Of a stretch of DNA of 64,000 nt, positions 17,310-26,011 are shown in pieces (within the stretch, counting starts at the first letter, position 1; every line of letters begins with the position of its first letter). The stretch is from assembly GCF_025643595.1 (NCBI RefSeq), contig NZ_CP102826.1, positions 5,952,001-6,016,000 of the forward strand, read 5' to 3'. Under the pieces are notes generated by a model that was given only the letters and a program-made list of their open reading frames with translations, was not told where the DNA came from and searched no databases. A program made the translations under genes and the position numbers. Source of the stretch: Saccharopolyspora rosea (lineage in GTDB: Bacteria; Actinomycetota; Actinomycetes; Mycobacteriales; Pseudonocardiaceae).

Positions 17310-18770
17310 GTGAGCGACGAAGGTCGCCTGGTCGCCGGACGCTACCGAGTGCAGCGACGCATCGGCAGTGGCGCGATGGGCGTGGTGTGGGAGTGTGTGG
17401 ACGAACGCCTGCACCGCACGGTCGCGGTCAAGCAGTTGCTGCTGCAGCCCGGCCTGGATCCGGGTGAAGCCGAGGAAGCGCGGCAGCGGGCAATGCGGGA
17501 AGGCCGGATCGCGGCACGCCTCCAGCACCCGAACGCGATCTCGGTCTACGACGTGGCGGAGGACGAGGGCCAGCCGGTCCTCGTCATGGAGTACCTGCCG
17601 TCCACCAGCCTGGCGGCGATGATGAACGAGCACGGGCCGCTGCCCCCGCGCGAGGTCGCGCGGATCGGTGCGCAGGTGGCCTCGGCGCTCGGCGCCGCGC
17701 ACGCGGCCGGGGTGGTGCACCGGGACATCAAGCCCGGCAACATCCTGCTCGGCGACAACGGCACGGTGAAGATCACCGACTTCGGCATCTCGCGCGCCCA
17801 GGGCGACGTGCAGGTCACCAAGACCGGAATGCTCGCGGGCACCCCGGCGTACCTGTCGCCGGACGTGGCCATGGGCCAGGAGCCGACGCCGGCCTCGGAC
17901 GTGTTCTCCCTCGGCGCGACGTTGTACGCGGCGATCGAAGGCCGCCCGCCGTTCGGGCTCAACGAGAACACCCTGGCGCTGCTGCACGCGGTCGCCGCCG
18001 GGAAGATCGAGCCGCCGCAGCAGGCCGGGCCGATGGCCCAGCCGCTGATGGCGATGATGCACGCGCGGGTCGAGGACCGGCCGAGCATGGCGCAGGTCGT
18101 GGAGATGCTCCAGGCCGTCGCCGACGGCATGTCGGTCACCTCGGTGCCCGCGGCGGCCGCGCCGATCCCGCCCGCGCTGGCGCCGGAGTCCAGCAACCCG
18201 GACCTGGAGCCGACCCACCTCGCGGGCCAGGACGGCACGACCGTCGCGTACTACGACGAGGACCCGTACTCCGAGCAGGCCTACGAGAACGCCACCTCCT
18301 ACATGGGTGAGGACACCCGGGGGGACGCGGCGGTCTACGAGGAGCCGCGCCGGAGCAAGCGACCGGTCGTGATCTCGGGCATCGCGCTCGTCGCGGTCGC
18401 GGTGATCGGCGTGCTGGTGGTCTCGGCGATGACCAGGACGCAGCAGCCGACGGAGCCGACCGGCCACCAGGAGACCACGCAGGCTCCGCTGCCGCCGCCC
18501 CCGGCGCCGGAGACCAGCGACACCGACACCTCCACCTACGAGAAGCCGACGCGCACCACGTCGCGGACCACGCACACCACGACGGAGAGCACGCCGAGCA
18601 GCACTCAGGAGGAGACGCCGACCTCCACCCAGACGCAGCCGACCACCAGCAACGAGCAGCCGACGTCGTCGCACCAGAAACCGACCACGACTTCGGAGAG
18701 CGGCAGCGGTTCGGGTTCGAGCACCGGCGGCGGCTCGGCCTCGGATTCCGGTTCGTCGTCGGGGCCCTGA
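17310..18770 (+). CDS. Receptor-type Ser/Thr protein kinase with Thr/Ser-rich extracellular tail
   Basis: A 486-residue Hanks-type kinase. Residues 12-270 hold the kinase domain: glycine loop IGSGAMGVV (18-26), K41 in VAVKQL, E64, HRDIKPGN (137-144) and DFG (157-159). The activation segment ends AGTPAYLSPDVAMG, so the usual APE is SPD, an unusual change at a structural Glu. After an acidic juxtamembrane region a single span (VVISGIALVAVAVIGVLVV) leads to a low-complexity Thr/Ser/Gly tail with no PASTA repeats. The next gene encodes a close paralogue. Confidence 0.93.
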   Translation: MSDEGRLVAGRYRVQRRIGSGAMGVVWECVDERLHRTVAVKQLLLQPGLDPGEAEEARQRAMREGRIAARLQHPNAISVYDVAEDEGQPVLVMEYLPSTSLAAMMNEHGPLPPREVARIGAQVASALGAAHAAGVVHRDIKPGNILLGDNGTVKITDFGISRAQGDVQVTKTGMLAGTPAYLSPDVAMGQEPTPASDVFSLGATLYAAIEGRPPFGLNENTLALLHAVAAGKIEPPQQAGPMAQPLMAMMHARVEDRPSMAQVVEMLQAVADGMSVTSVPAAAAPIPPALAPESSNPDLEPTHLAGQDGTTVAYYDEDPYSEQAYENATSYMGEDTRGDAAVYEEPRRSKRPVVISGIALVAVAVIGVLVVSAMTRTQQPTEPTGHQETTQAPLPPPPAPETSDTDTSTYEKPTRTTSRTTHTTTESTPSSTQEETPTSTQTQPTTSNEQPTSSHQKPTTTSESGSGSGSSTGGGSASDSGSSSGP

Positions 18771-18795
18771 CCTATCCGGTCGGAGTCGTCCGCAG

Positions 18796-18829
18796 GCCGG
18801 GGTGGGCGCCACGCGGTACCCACCCCGGC
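18796..18829 (+). terminator. Hairpin between the two kinase genes
   Basis: An 11-bp perfect stem, GCCGGGGTGGG (18796-18806) with 18819-18829, and a 12-nt loop, 26 bp past the first kinase stop. The following TTCGCG is not a strong T tract. It suggests the two kinases are not a simple operon. Confidence 0.6.
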
Positions 18830-18964
18830 TTCGCGCGTTCCGCCGCCCCGGGGTGTCGGCGTGCGGGGTTGTCCCAGTAACGTTGCACCCCGTCGAGTGA
18901 AAGCTGGCCACGGGGGTCCGGTCAGTCCTGTCCGAGTAGGCATAGCCAGTACCAGGAGACACCG

Positions 18965-20521
18965 GTGAGCGCCGAAGGTCGTGTGATCGCGGGCCGGTAC
19001 CGCTTGCAGCAGCAGATCGGCAGCGGCGCGATGGGGGTGGTGTGGCGTGCCGTCGACGAGCGGCTGCACCGCACGGTCGCCGTCAAGCAACTCCTGCTGC
19101 AACCCGGGTACACGCCCGAGGAGACCGAGGAGGCGCGGCAGCGTTCGATGCGCGAGGGTCGCATCGCGGCCCGCCTGCAGCACCAGAACGCGATCGTCGT
19201 GTTCGACGTCGCCGAGGACGAGGGCCAGCCGGTCCTGGTCATGGAGTACCTGCCGTCGCAGAGCCTGGCCTCGGTGCTGGCCGAGCAGGGCGTGCTCCCG
19301 CCGTTGCAGGTGGCGCAGATCGGCGTGCAGGTCGCCGGGGCGCTGGCCGCCGCGCACATGGCCGGGATCGTGCACCGCGACCTCAAGCCGGGCAACGTCC
19401 TGCTCGGCGAGAACGGCATGGCCAAGATCACCGACTTCGGCATCTCGCGGGCGATCGGCGACGTCGCGGTGACCAAGAGCGGCATCCTCGCCGGGACGCC
19501 CGCCTACCTGGCGCCGGAGGTGGCGCTGGGTCGCGACCCGGCTCCCGCGTCGGACGTGTTCTCGCTGGGCTCCACGCTGTACGCGGCGATCGAAGGCGAA
19601 CCACCGTTCGGCATCGACGAGAACGCGATCAGCCTGCTGCACCGGGTCGCCCGCGGCCAGGTGGAGCCGCCGCGCCAGGCCGGTCCGATGACGCCCGCGC
19701 TGATGCAGCTGCTGCGGCCGGACCCGGTGGAGCGGCCGACCATGGCGCAGGCCCGGGACCTGTTGCAGGCGGTCGTCGACGGACGTCCCATCCCGAACGC
19801 CAACCCGGTCGGGGGCTGGCAGCGTCCCGCCGCGCCCGCTCCCGCACCGGCCCCGACCCCGGCCGCCCAGGCGACGCGCGTCGCCGCGGCGGCGAACCCG
19901 CCGACGCGCGTCGGCGGCGCGACGCCCGCACCGGCCGCCCAGGCCGCTCCGTCCCGGGGGCGGTCCCGCCAGGCGCTGCTGTGGGTCGTCGCGATCCTGG
20001 TCGCGGTGCTGGTCGGCGTGCTCGCGGCGAACGCCTTCGGCAGCAGTGGCTCGCGGTCGCAGGGCGAACCCCGTCGTCCGGCGGCGCAGCCGGTCGCCGC
20101 GCCACCGCCGGAACAGCCCACGTCGGCGGCCGTGACGACCCCGGAGTCGGAGACGACGCCGGCGGAGGCGCCCAGCAGCGAGCAAACCACCACCGCCGCG
20201 CAGACGACCGCGAAGCAGCCGTCCCAGCAGGACATCAAGAAGACGGTCCGCAAGTACTTCTCGCTGGTGCCCAAGCACTTGGACGAGTCGTGGAAGCTGC
20301 TGGGGCCGAGCCTGCGCGCGCAGGGCCAGCAGCGCTACGCGGAGTTCTGGAACTCCGTCGACGACGTCAAAGTCCTCGGCGATCCGGTGGTCGCCGAACC
20401 CAACGTCATCGTGATCCTGCAGTACCGCAAGGGGAACAACCGGATCACCGAGGAACACGTGCTCGGCATGGTCACCACCCCCGAGGGCCAGCCGCTGATC
20501 AACACCGACCGCCGGGCCTGA
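18965..20521 (+). CDS. Receptor-type Ser/Thr protein kinase, paralogue of the preceding gene
   Basis: 518 residues. The kinase domain aligns without gaps to its neighbour through the first ~270 residues: IGSGAMGVV (18-26), K41, HRDLKPGN (137-144), DFG (157-159). Here the APE motif is intact (AGTPAYLAPEVALG). An Ala/Pro-rich linker, one span (ALLWVVAILVAVLVGVLAANAF) and a Pro/Thr stretch lead to a distinct extracytoplasmic domain of ~100 residues (DIKKTVRKYFSLVPKHLDES ... VIVILQYRKGNN), a plausible sensor lacking in the paralogue. The pair looks like a tandem duplication with diverged outer parts. Confidence 0.93.
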   Translation: MSAEGRVIAGRYRLQQQIGSGAMGVVWRAVDERLHRTVAVKQLLLQPGYTPEETEEARQRSMREGRIAARLQHQNAIVVFDVAEDEGQPVLVMEYLPSQSLASVLAEQGVLPPLQVAQIGVQVAGALAAAHMAGIVHRDLKPGNVLLGENGMAKITDFGISRAIGDVAVTKSGILAGTPAYLAPEVALGRDPAPASDVFSLGSTLYAAIEGEPPFGIDENAISLLHRVARGQVEPPRQAGPMTPALMQLLRPDPVERPTMAQARDLLQAVVDGRPIPNANPVGGWQRPAAPAPAPAPTPAAQATRVAAAANPPTRVGGATPAPAAQAAPSRGRSRQALLWVVAILVAVLVGVLAANAFGSSGSRSQGEPRRPAAQPVAAPPPEQPTSAAVTTPESETTPAEAPSSEQTTTAAQTTAKQPSQQDIKKTVRKYFSLVPKHLDESWKLLGPSLRAQGQQRYAEFWNSVDDVKVLGDPVVAEPNVIVILQYRKGNNRITEEHVLGMVTTPEGQPLINTDRRA

Positions 20522-20561
20522 CCCCGGCGCGGGGTTCCGGCACCGCCGCGCGAACAGGTTC

Positions 20562-21458
20562 TCAGGCGTTGGCGATCTCGACGAGGATGTCGAGCAACGA
20601 GCGGCTCGCCGGCCGGTCGGCGACGGTCTCCCGGACGGCGACGTAGAGGCGGCGGACCGGCTCGGGGTGGCGCATCGGGCGCACGACCACGCCGGGGTGC
20701 ACCACGTCCAGACCGAGCCGCGGCACCAGCGACACGCCGAGCCCCGCGGCGACGAATCCCTGCGCCGAGTAGGTCCCGTCCGTCTCCAGCACTACCCGCG
20801 GGGTGAAACCGGCGCTGGCGTAGGCGTTCCGCAGCGCCTCGGCGCACGGTTCGTCCGCGGCCAGGATGCTGTTGATCCAGTTCTCGTCGGCGAGCCGCGC
20901 GAGGTCGATCTCCGCCTCCTCGGCCATCGGGTGCCCGTGCGGCAACACGACCCGGAACGGGTCGTCGGCCAGGTGCACCAGGCGGACTCCGCCGCACTCG
21001 TGGGTGCGGGAGCTGCGCACGATGATCGACATGTCGGCGTCGCCGGCGGCGACGTCGTCGAGCAGGCCGACTTCGGCCATCCGCAGGTCCAGCTGCACGT
21101 CCGGGTGCTCGGCGCGGAACTTGGCGACCGCGGGCGGGATGAGCCCGACGCTGGCGGTGTGGAAGAACCGGACCCGCAGCAGGCCGGTGCGCCCGGAACG
21201 GATGTCGGCGAGTTCGGCCTCGGTTTCGCCGAGCACTTCCGCGATGCGCCCGGCGCGTTCGGCGAGCAGCGTGCCCGCGGGAGTCGGCCGCAGGCCGCGG
21301 CCGACCTTCTCCAGCAGCGGCGTACCGGCTTCGCGCTCCAATGTGGACAGTTGTTGGCTGATGGCCGACGGGGTGTAGCCCAGGTTGGCCGCGGCGGCGC
21401 TGACCGATCCGCTGGTGACCACCGCCCGCAACACCTGCATGCGACGCACGTCCAGCAT
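20562..21458 (-). CDS. LysR-family transcriptional regulator
   Basis: A 298-residue LTTR. The N-terminal winged helix-turn-helix is plain: MQVLRAVVTSGSVSAAAANL followed by GYTPSAISQQLSTLEREAGT. The C-terminal part is the periplasmic-binding-like effector domain (LLRVRFFHTASVGLIPPAVA ... GYSAQGFVAAGLGVSLVPRL-type ending). It is divergent from the EamA transporter gene across an AT-rich 112-bp gap, so it most likely controls that transporter and itself. Effector unknown. Confidence 0.93.
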   Translation of the reverse strand: MLDVRRMQVLRAVVTSGSVSAAAANLGYTPSAISQQLSTLEREAGTPLLEKVGRGLRPTPAGTLLAERAGRIAEVLGETEAELADIRSGRTGLLRVRFFHTASVGLIPPAVAKFRAEHPDVQLDLRMAEVGLLDDVAAGDADMSIIVRSSRTHECGGVRLVHLADDPFRVVLPHGHPMAEEAEIDLARLADENWINSILAADEPCAEALRNAYASAGFTPRVVLETDGTYSAQGFVAAGLGVSLVPRLGLDVVHPGVVVRPMRHPEPVRRLYVAVRETVADRPASRSLLDILVEIANA

Positions 21459-21570
21459 GGCGACGATGCTACAGCATTGCTAAAAGATTCGTTGACTATA
21501 TTTCGCTTGTTCTTACGCGATGGACGACGCACCGTGGACACCGACGATGTCGGACCTCCTCGGAGAAACC
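21459..21570. promoter_or_regulatory. AT-rich divergent promoter region of the LysR/EamA pair
   Basis: Markedly AT-rich compared with its surroundings. TGCTACAGCATTGCTA (21466-21481) is a partial dyad near the LysR start, and TTGACT (21492-21497) could be a -35 box for the EamA gene. TTGCTA and TTGACTA recur in phase. This is the expected place for LysR T-N11-A type operators. Confidence 0.5.
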
Positions 21571-22530
21571 ATGAACAACCCGATGAGTGCCCTGCGGCTC
21601 GGCGCGCTCGCGCTGCTGTGGGGATCCAGCTTCCTGCTGATCAAGCTCTCGCTCGGCGCGCTGTCGGCCACCCAGATCGCGTTCACGCGCATCGTCCTCG
21701 GCGCGTTGGTCCTGCTCGTCCTCTGCGCGGTGCGCGGCCTGCGGATCGGCGGTGGACCGGTGTGGCGCCACGTCACCGTCGCGGCCCTGTTCAGCAGCGC
21801 ACTGCCGTGGGTGCTCTACGGCATCGCCGAGCAGACCGTCGACTCCGGGCTGACCGGCGTGCTGAACGCGACGACTCCACTGTGGACGGCGTTGTTCGGG
21901 CTGCTGTTCGGGTCCGGAGCGCGACCCCGCTACCTCGGGCTGGGCGTCGGTTTCGCCGGGGTGCTGCTCATCTTCGCGCCGTGGCAGGGCGGTGGCCTGT
22001 TCAGCTGGGGCACGCTGGCCTGCCTGGGCGCGGCCACCAGCTACGGCGTCGGTTACGTCTACATCGGACGGAACCTCACCGGGGACCGCGGCCGGTCACC
22101 GGTGGCGCTGGCCGCGATGCAGATGACCGCCGCCAGCGGGCTCGCCGCGCTGGCGCTGCCGCTGGACGGGCTGCGGCCGGTGCAGTTCGAACCGATCGCG
22201 CTGCTGGCCATCGCGGTGCTGGGCGTGTTCGGCACCGGGTTCGCCTTCGCCCTCAACTACCGGCTGATCTCGGACGAGGGCGCGACCACGGCGTCCACCG
22301 TGACCTACCTGATGCCGATCGTCTCGGTCGTGCTGGGCTGGGCGGTCCTCGGCGAACAGCTCGGCCCGCGCGTCCTGGCGGGCATGGTGGTCGTGCTCCT
22401 CGGCGTCCTGCTCACCCACCGCACCCGGGCGCCCCGGCGGGCGGTCGAGCAGGAGGACCGGATGGCCCGGGTCGCCGAGCGCGTCGCCCGCCTCTACTCC
22501 GAACTCGCCACCAACCACCCGATGAAGTAG
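21571..22530 (+). CDS. EamA/DMT-superfamily permease
   Basis: From the ATG at 21571, preceded by GGAG, the protein has 319 residues and ten predicted spans in two EamA repeats, for example GALALLWGSSFLLIKLSLGA at the start and TVTYLMPIVSVVLGWAVLGE near the end, the typical repeat signatures of drug/metabolite exporters. A short charged C-terminal tail follows. Members export amino acids or metabolites. The divergent LysR gene is the likely regulator. The frame is open to 21520, but the extra residues would not form a leader. Confidence 0.9.
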   Translation: MNNPMSALRLGALALLWGSSFLLIKLSLGALSATQIAFTRIVLGALVLLVLCAVRGLRIGGGPVWRHVTVAALFSSALPWVLYGIAEQTVDSGLTGVLNATTPLWTALFGLLFGSGARPRYLGLGVGFAGVLLIFAPWQGGGLFSWGTLACLGAATSYGVGYVYIGRNLTGDRGRSPVALAAMQMTAASGLAALALPLDGLRPVQFEPIALLAIAVLGVFGTGFAFALNYRLISDEGATTASTVTYLMPIVSVVLGWAVLGEQLGPRVLAGMVVVLLGVLLTHRTRAPRRAVEQEDRMARVAERVARLYSELATNHPMK

Positions 22531-22550
22531 CTCCGGCGACCGCCGCCCGG

Positions 22551-23228
22551 TCAGACCAGGCGGCGGTCGCTGGCCCAGCGGGACAGCTCGTACCGGTTGG
22601 ACAGCTGGGTCTTGCGCAGCACGCTGGACACGTGCGTCTCCACCGTCTTGACCGAGATGAACAGCTCGGAGGCGATCTCCTTGTAGGCGTAGCCCCGCGC
22701 GAGCAGCCGCAGCACCTCCCGCTCGCGCGGGGTGAGCAGGTCCAGCTCCGGGTCGCCGACCGGGGCCGAGTTCGGCCCCTCGGAGAACGCGTCGAGCACG
22801 AAACCGGCCAGCCGCGGGGAGAACACCGCGTCTCCCCCGGCCACCCGCTCGACCGCGTCCGCCAGCTCCCGACCGGAGATCGTCTTGGTGACGTAGCCTC
22901 GCGCACCGCCCCGGATCACCGCGATGACGTCCTCGGCCGCGTCGGACACCGACAGCGCCAGGAACACCACGTCGGTGCCGCCCCCGCCGCGCACCCGGCG
23001 GAGGACCTCGGCACCGCCGCCGTCGGGCATGTGCACGTCGAGCAGCACCACCCGCGGCCGGTGGTGCTCGATGCCCGCGACGGCCTCGGCGACCGACCCG
23101 GCCTCCCCGACCACCTCGACGCGGTCGGCCGCGACGGCCAGTTCGGCGCGCACTCCGGCGCGGAACAGCGCGTGGTCGTCCACCAGGAACACCCGCACCG
23201 GTCCGGACCCGGCGTTCTCCTCGCTCAC
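22551..23228 (-). CDS. NarL/FixJ-type response regulator (EsrR-like)
   Basis: 225 residues. The receiver domain is intact: VFLVDDHALFRAG with the acidic pair and VVLLDVHMPDGGG with the phospho-acceptor Asp. The C-terminal LuxR-type HTH is LDLLTPREREVLRLLARGYAYKEIASELFISVKTVETHVSSVLRK. It follows the PspC-type histidine kinase gene by 25 bp and is surely its partner. The layout of kinase, regulator and divergent PspC membrane protein resembles the EsrISR cell-envelope stress system of Corynebacterium glutamicum. Confidence 0.93.
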   Translation of the reverse strand: MSEENAGSGPVRVFLVDDHALFRAGVRAELAVAADRVEVVGEAGSVAEAVAGIEHHRPRVVLLDVHMPDGGGAEVLRRVRGGGGTDVVFLALSVSDAAEDVIAVIRGGARGYVTKTISGRELADAVERVAGGDAVFSPRLAGFVLDAFSEGPNSAPVGDPELDLLTPREREVLRLLARGYAYKEIASELFISVKTVETHVSSVLRKTQLSNRYELSRWASDRRLV

Positions 23229-23253
23229 CAGCGCTCCTCTCGTTCGCCCCCGG

Positions 23254-24573
23254 TCACGTCGCGACCGCCCGGGGCATCTGCATCTGGATCTCGGTCCCCT
23301 CGCCGGGCGCGGTGCGGACGCGGACCTCTCCGCCGTGGCGCCGCACCCGGCCGCGGATCGAGTCGGCCAGCCCGTGGCGGTCGTCGGGCACCGCGTCCGG
23401 GTCGAAACCGGCGCCGCGGTCCCGCACGAACACCGACACCCGCTCCGGTTCGACCTCGGCGTACACGCTGACCTCGGAGACCCCGGCGTGCTTGGCGGCG
23501 TTGACCACCGCCTCGCGGGTGGCCGCGAGCTGCGCGCCGAGCCGGTCGTCGATCTCGCAGTCGCCGACCACGACCTGCTGGACCTCGATGGCGAAGGTGT
23601 CCTCGACCTCGCCGCAGATCCGGGTGAGCTCGGCGGACAGCGTCGCCCGGCGCTCCTCCGCGGCCACCGGCCGCTCCGAAGCGCGCCCGTAACCGTCCGG
23701 GCCGTACAACCAGTGCCGCAGCTCGCGCTCCTGGCCGCGGGCCAGGCGGCGCACCTCCCGCTCGGAGTCGGCCTGCTTCTGGATCAGGGCCAGCGTCTGC
23801 AGCACCGAGTCGTGCAGGTGCGCGGCGATCTCGGCGCGTTCCTGCGACCGGATGCGGCTGGCCCGCTCGACGTCGAGATCGCGCACCAGGCGCACCCACC
23901 ACGGCACGGTCAGCACCGCGACCCCGACCAGCGCGGCGAGCACGGCCAAGACCACGAACTGCACGTCGCCGAGCGAGACGTTGCCCGCCAGGAAGGCCGC
24001 CAGTCCGACCACGACCAGCGCGGACCCGGTGATCACGCGCACCGCGGCGGTCCGGCCACCGCCACCCAGCAGCACGCCGACCACGCCGGAGCGGGCTCCC
24101 TCGCGCCACCGGCGCCGCTGCGAGTCGTCCGCCTCCCGCCAGACGACCCCGGCACCGATCAGCGCGATGAGCAGCGGCGCACCGAACCACGGCGGCAACG
24201 AGACCATCGAGCCGAACGCCACCGACAGGCCGATGCCCAGCAGGATCAGCGCGACGCCCTGCTGCCGCTCCCGGGCGCTCGGCGGGTCGGCCGGTCCCGC
24301 GCCCTGCGGCGCGAACACCCACAGCGCCGCGTAGCCCACGACGCCGGCACCGCCGAAAGCGGCCAGCACGACGAACGCCACGCGCACCCACAGCACCGGG
24401 ATCCCCAGGTGCTCGGCGATCCCGCCGGCGACCCCGGCCACCAGCCGCCCGGAACGCCGCCGACGCAGCTGCGGGTACCGGGGTGCCTCCTCGGTGCCGG
24501 CCGGACGGGTGTCGGGCCCCGCCTCCGGACTCCGATACCGCTCGTCCCGGACATTCACGTCTTCGATGGTCAC
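23254..24573 (-). CDS. PspC-domain sensor histidine kinase (EsrS-like)
   Basis: 439 residues. An N-terminal PspC domain (RRRRSGRLVAGVAGGIAEHL and the following VRVAFVVLAAFGGAGVVGYA) leads to five or six spans, then a HisKA_3 dimerisation helix with the phospho-His in ERAEIAAHLHDSVLQTLALI, and an HATPase_c domain (EAVVNAAKHAGVSEVSVYAE, DRGAGFDPDAV, HGLADSIRGRVRRHGGEV). The PspC domain inside the kinase marks it as an envelope-stress sensor of the EsrS/LiaS kind. Start is GTG at 24573. The partner regulator is downstream and a second PspC protein is divergent. Confidence 0.93.
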   Translation of the reverse strand: MTIEDVNVRDERYRSPEAGPDTRPAGTEEAPRYPQLRRRRSGRLVAGVAGGIAEHLGIPVLWVRVAFVVLAAFGGAGVVGYAALWVFAPQGAGPADPPSARERQQGVALILLGIGLSVAFGSMVSLPPWFGAPLLIALIGAGVVWREADDSQRRRWREGARSGVVGVLLGGGGRTAAVRVITGSALVVVGLAAFLAGNVSLGDVQFVVLAVLAALVGVAVLTVPWWVRLVRDLDVERASRIRSQERAEIAAHLHDSVLQTLALIQKQADSEREVRRLARGQERELRHWLYGPDGYGRASERPVAAEERRATLSAELTRICGEVEDTFAIEVQQVVVGDCEIDDRLGAQLAATREAVVNAAKHAGVSEVSVYAEVEPERVSVFVRDRGAGFDPDAVPDDRHGLADSIRGRVRRHGGEVRVRTAPGEGTEIQMQMPRAVAT

Positions 24574-24588
24574 ACGGCCGAGGTCAGC

Positions 24589-24648
24589 GGGGCATCAGGG
24601 GCGAACCCGCGTCTTTCCGGGCCCCCTCAGGGGCGTCCCCGATGCCCC
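24589..24648. promoter_or_regulatory. Repeats in the divergent PspC promoter region
   Basis: GGGGCATC (24589-24596) returns inverted as GATGCCCC (24641-24648). Within it TCAGGGGCG occurs twice in direct orientation (24595-24603 and 24627-24635). This lies between the histidine kinase and the divergent PspC gene, where the response regulator would be expected to bind. Confidence 0.45.
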
Positions 24649-24678
24649 GGCGGATCAGGCCACCGGATAGTGGGACGC

Positions 24679-25833
24679 ATGAGCACGACGAAGCCGAGCA
24701 GCGTCGAGGACACGCTGCGGGACTTCTGGCAGACCCGGCCGGTGCGCCCCCGTTCGGGCCGCAGGTTCGCCGGGGTCTGCGTGGCGATCGGGCTGCGCTA
24801 CGGCATCGACCCGGTGCTGGTGCGCGTCGCCTTCGTCCTGGCCGCCCTCTACGGCGGCGCCGGGATCGCCCTGTACCTGCTGTGCTGGCTGGTGTTCCCG
24901 CAGGAGGGCGACCCCGCGATCGAGCCGGGCACCCGGGAACCGACGTCCGCCGTGCTGGCGCTGGTGCTGGTGCTGGCGCTGATCCCGGCGATGTCGTGGA
25001 GCGTCCAGTTCCCGGGCGTGATCGGCCTGGTGCTGGGACTGGGCGCGCTGTTCCTGCTGCACCGCCACCACGCCGACCGCAACCGGCCGGAACCACCGGA
25101 GCCGACCGGCGAGAACGCCTGGGTGTACCCGGCGGCGGAGCAGCGGACCGCACCGCCCTCGTGGGATCCGCTCGGCGCCGCGCCGTTCGCCTGGGACCTG
25201 CCGGAGCCGAGCCGACCGGAGCAACCGCCGGAACAGCGCCCGAAGCGGCGCTGGATCACACCCGTAGCGCTGCTGCTGGCCGCGTGCTGCGCCGTGCTGG
25301 CGCGCTACAGCGGCCAGGGCGCGGCCGAGGTGCTCGCGGTGGTGCTCGGGGTACTCGGGTTGGCCATGGTCGCCGGAGCGTTCCTGCACGGCGGTCGCGG
25401 CCTGATCGCCATCGCGATCCCGGTGGGCGCGCTGGCGATGGTCGCTTCCGCGCTGCCGCCCGGTGCGGCGTGGCTCGGCGTGAACGACCAGCGGGTGCAC
25501 CTGATCGACGCGGCAGCGGTCGCGCCGCGCTACCGGACCGCGATCGGCGACGTGGACCTCGACCTGCGGGACGCGCGCTTCCCCGGCGACCGGGAGGTGC
25601 GGACCGGCGCGGACGTCGGAGTCGGCGACGTCACCGTGCGCGTACCGGCCGATGTGGACGTGACAGCGCGGTGCTCGACCGGGATCGGCTCGGTGAGCTG
25701 CCTGCGCAACACCGCCGAGGGCCCCGGCCAACACCGCGAGGCGCACGACGACGGGCCGGACGGACCGGGCGGCGGACGCCTCGTGCTCGACCTGACGACC
25801 GGGACCGGCGACGTGGAGGTGACCCGTGGCTGA
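24679..25833 (+). CDS. PspC-domain membrane protein (EsrI-like)
   Basis: 384 residues. A PspC domain near the N-terminus (SGRRFAGVCVAIGLRYGIDP and VRVAFVLAALYGGAGIALYL) is followed by two pairs of spans and a C-terminal beta-rich domain of the LiaF type (IGDVDLDLRDARFPGDREVR ... VGDVTVRVPADVDVTARC). It is divergent from a kinase that carries a matching PspC domain. In the Esr system such a protein restrains the kinase until the membrane is stressed; that role is inferred here. The ATG at 24679 fits the start of homology. Confidence 0.85.
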   Translation: MSTTKPSSVEDTLRDFWQTRPVRPRSGRRFAGVCVAIGLRYGIDPVLVRVAFVLAALYGGAGIALYLLCWLVFPQEGDPAIEPGTREPTSAVLALVLVLALIPAMSWSVQFPGVIGLVLGLGALFLLHRHHADRNRPEPPEPTGENAWVYPAAEQRTAPPSWDPLGAAPFAWDLPEPSRPEQPPEQRPKRRWITPVALLLAACCAVLARYSGQGAAEVLAVVLGVLGLAMVAGAFLHGGRGLIAIAIPVGALAMVASALPPGAAWLGVNDQRVHLIDAAAVAPRYRTAIGDVDLDLRDARFPGDREVRTGADVGVGDVTVRVPADVDVTARCSTGIGSVSCLRNTAEGPGQHREAHDDGPDGPGGGRLVLDLTTGTGDVEVTRG

Positions 25834-26011
25834 CGACGAACGGCCCGATGTCCTCACCCTGGTGGCCGGACTGATCGCGCTCGCCGTCTCCGGGTACGTG
25901 CTGCTCGGCTACGCGGGCGACCTGCAGTGGCTGCTGGCGGTGGGAGCCGCGGTGGTCGGCGTGCTCATGCTCGTCGTGTCGCTGCTGCGGCGCTCACCGC
26001 AGGATCGCTAG
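25826..26011 (+). CDS. Small two-span membrane protein downstream of the PspC gene
   Basis: 61 residues with two hydrophobic segments (LTLVAGLIALAVSGYVLLG and LLAVGAAVVGVLMLVVSLL). Its GTG at 25826 overlaps the end of the PspC gene by eight bases, so it is almost certainly translated with it as an accessory of the stress module. Its stop overlaps the convergent GIDE gene by 18 bp. Function unknown. Confidence 0.7.
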   Translation: MADDERPDVLTLVAGLIALAVSGYVLLGYAGDLQWLLAVGAAVVGVLMLVVSLLRRSPQDR

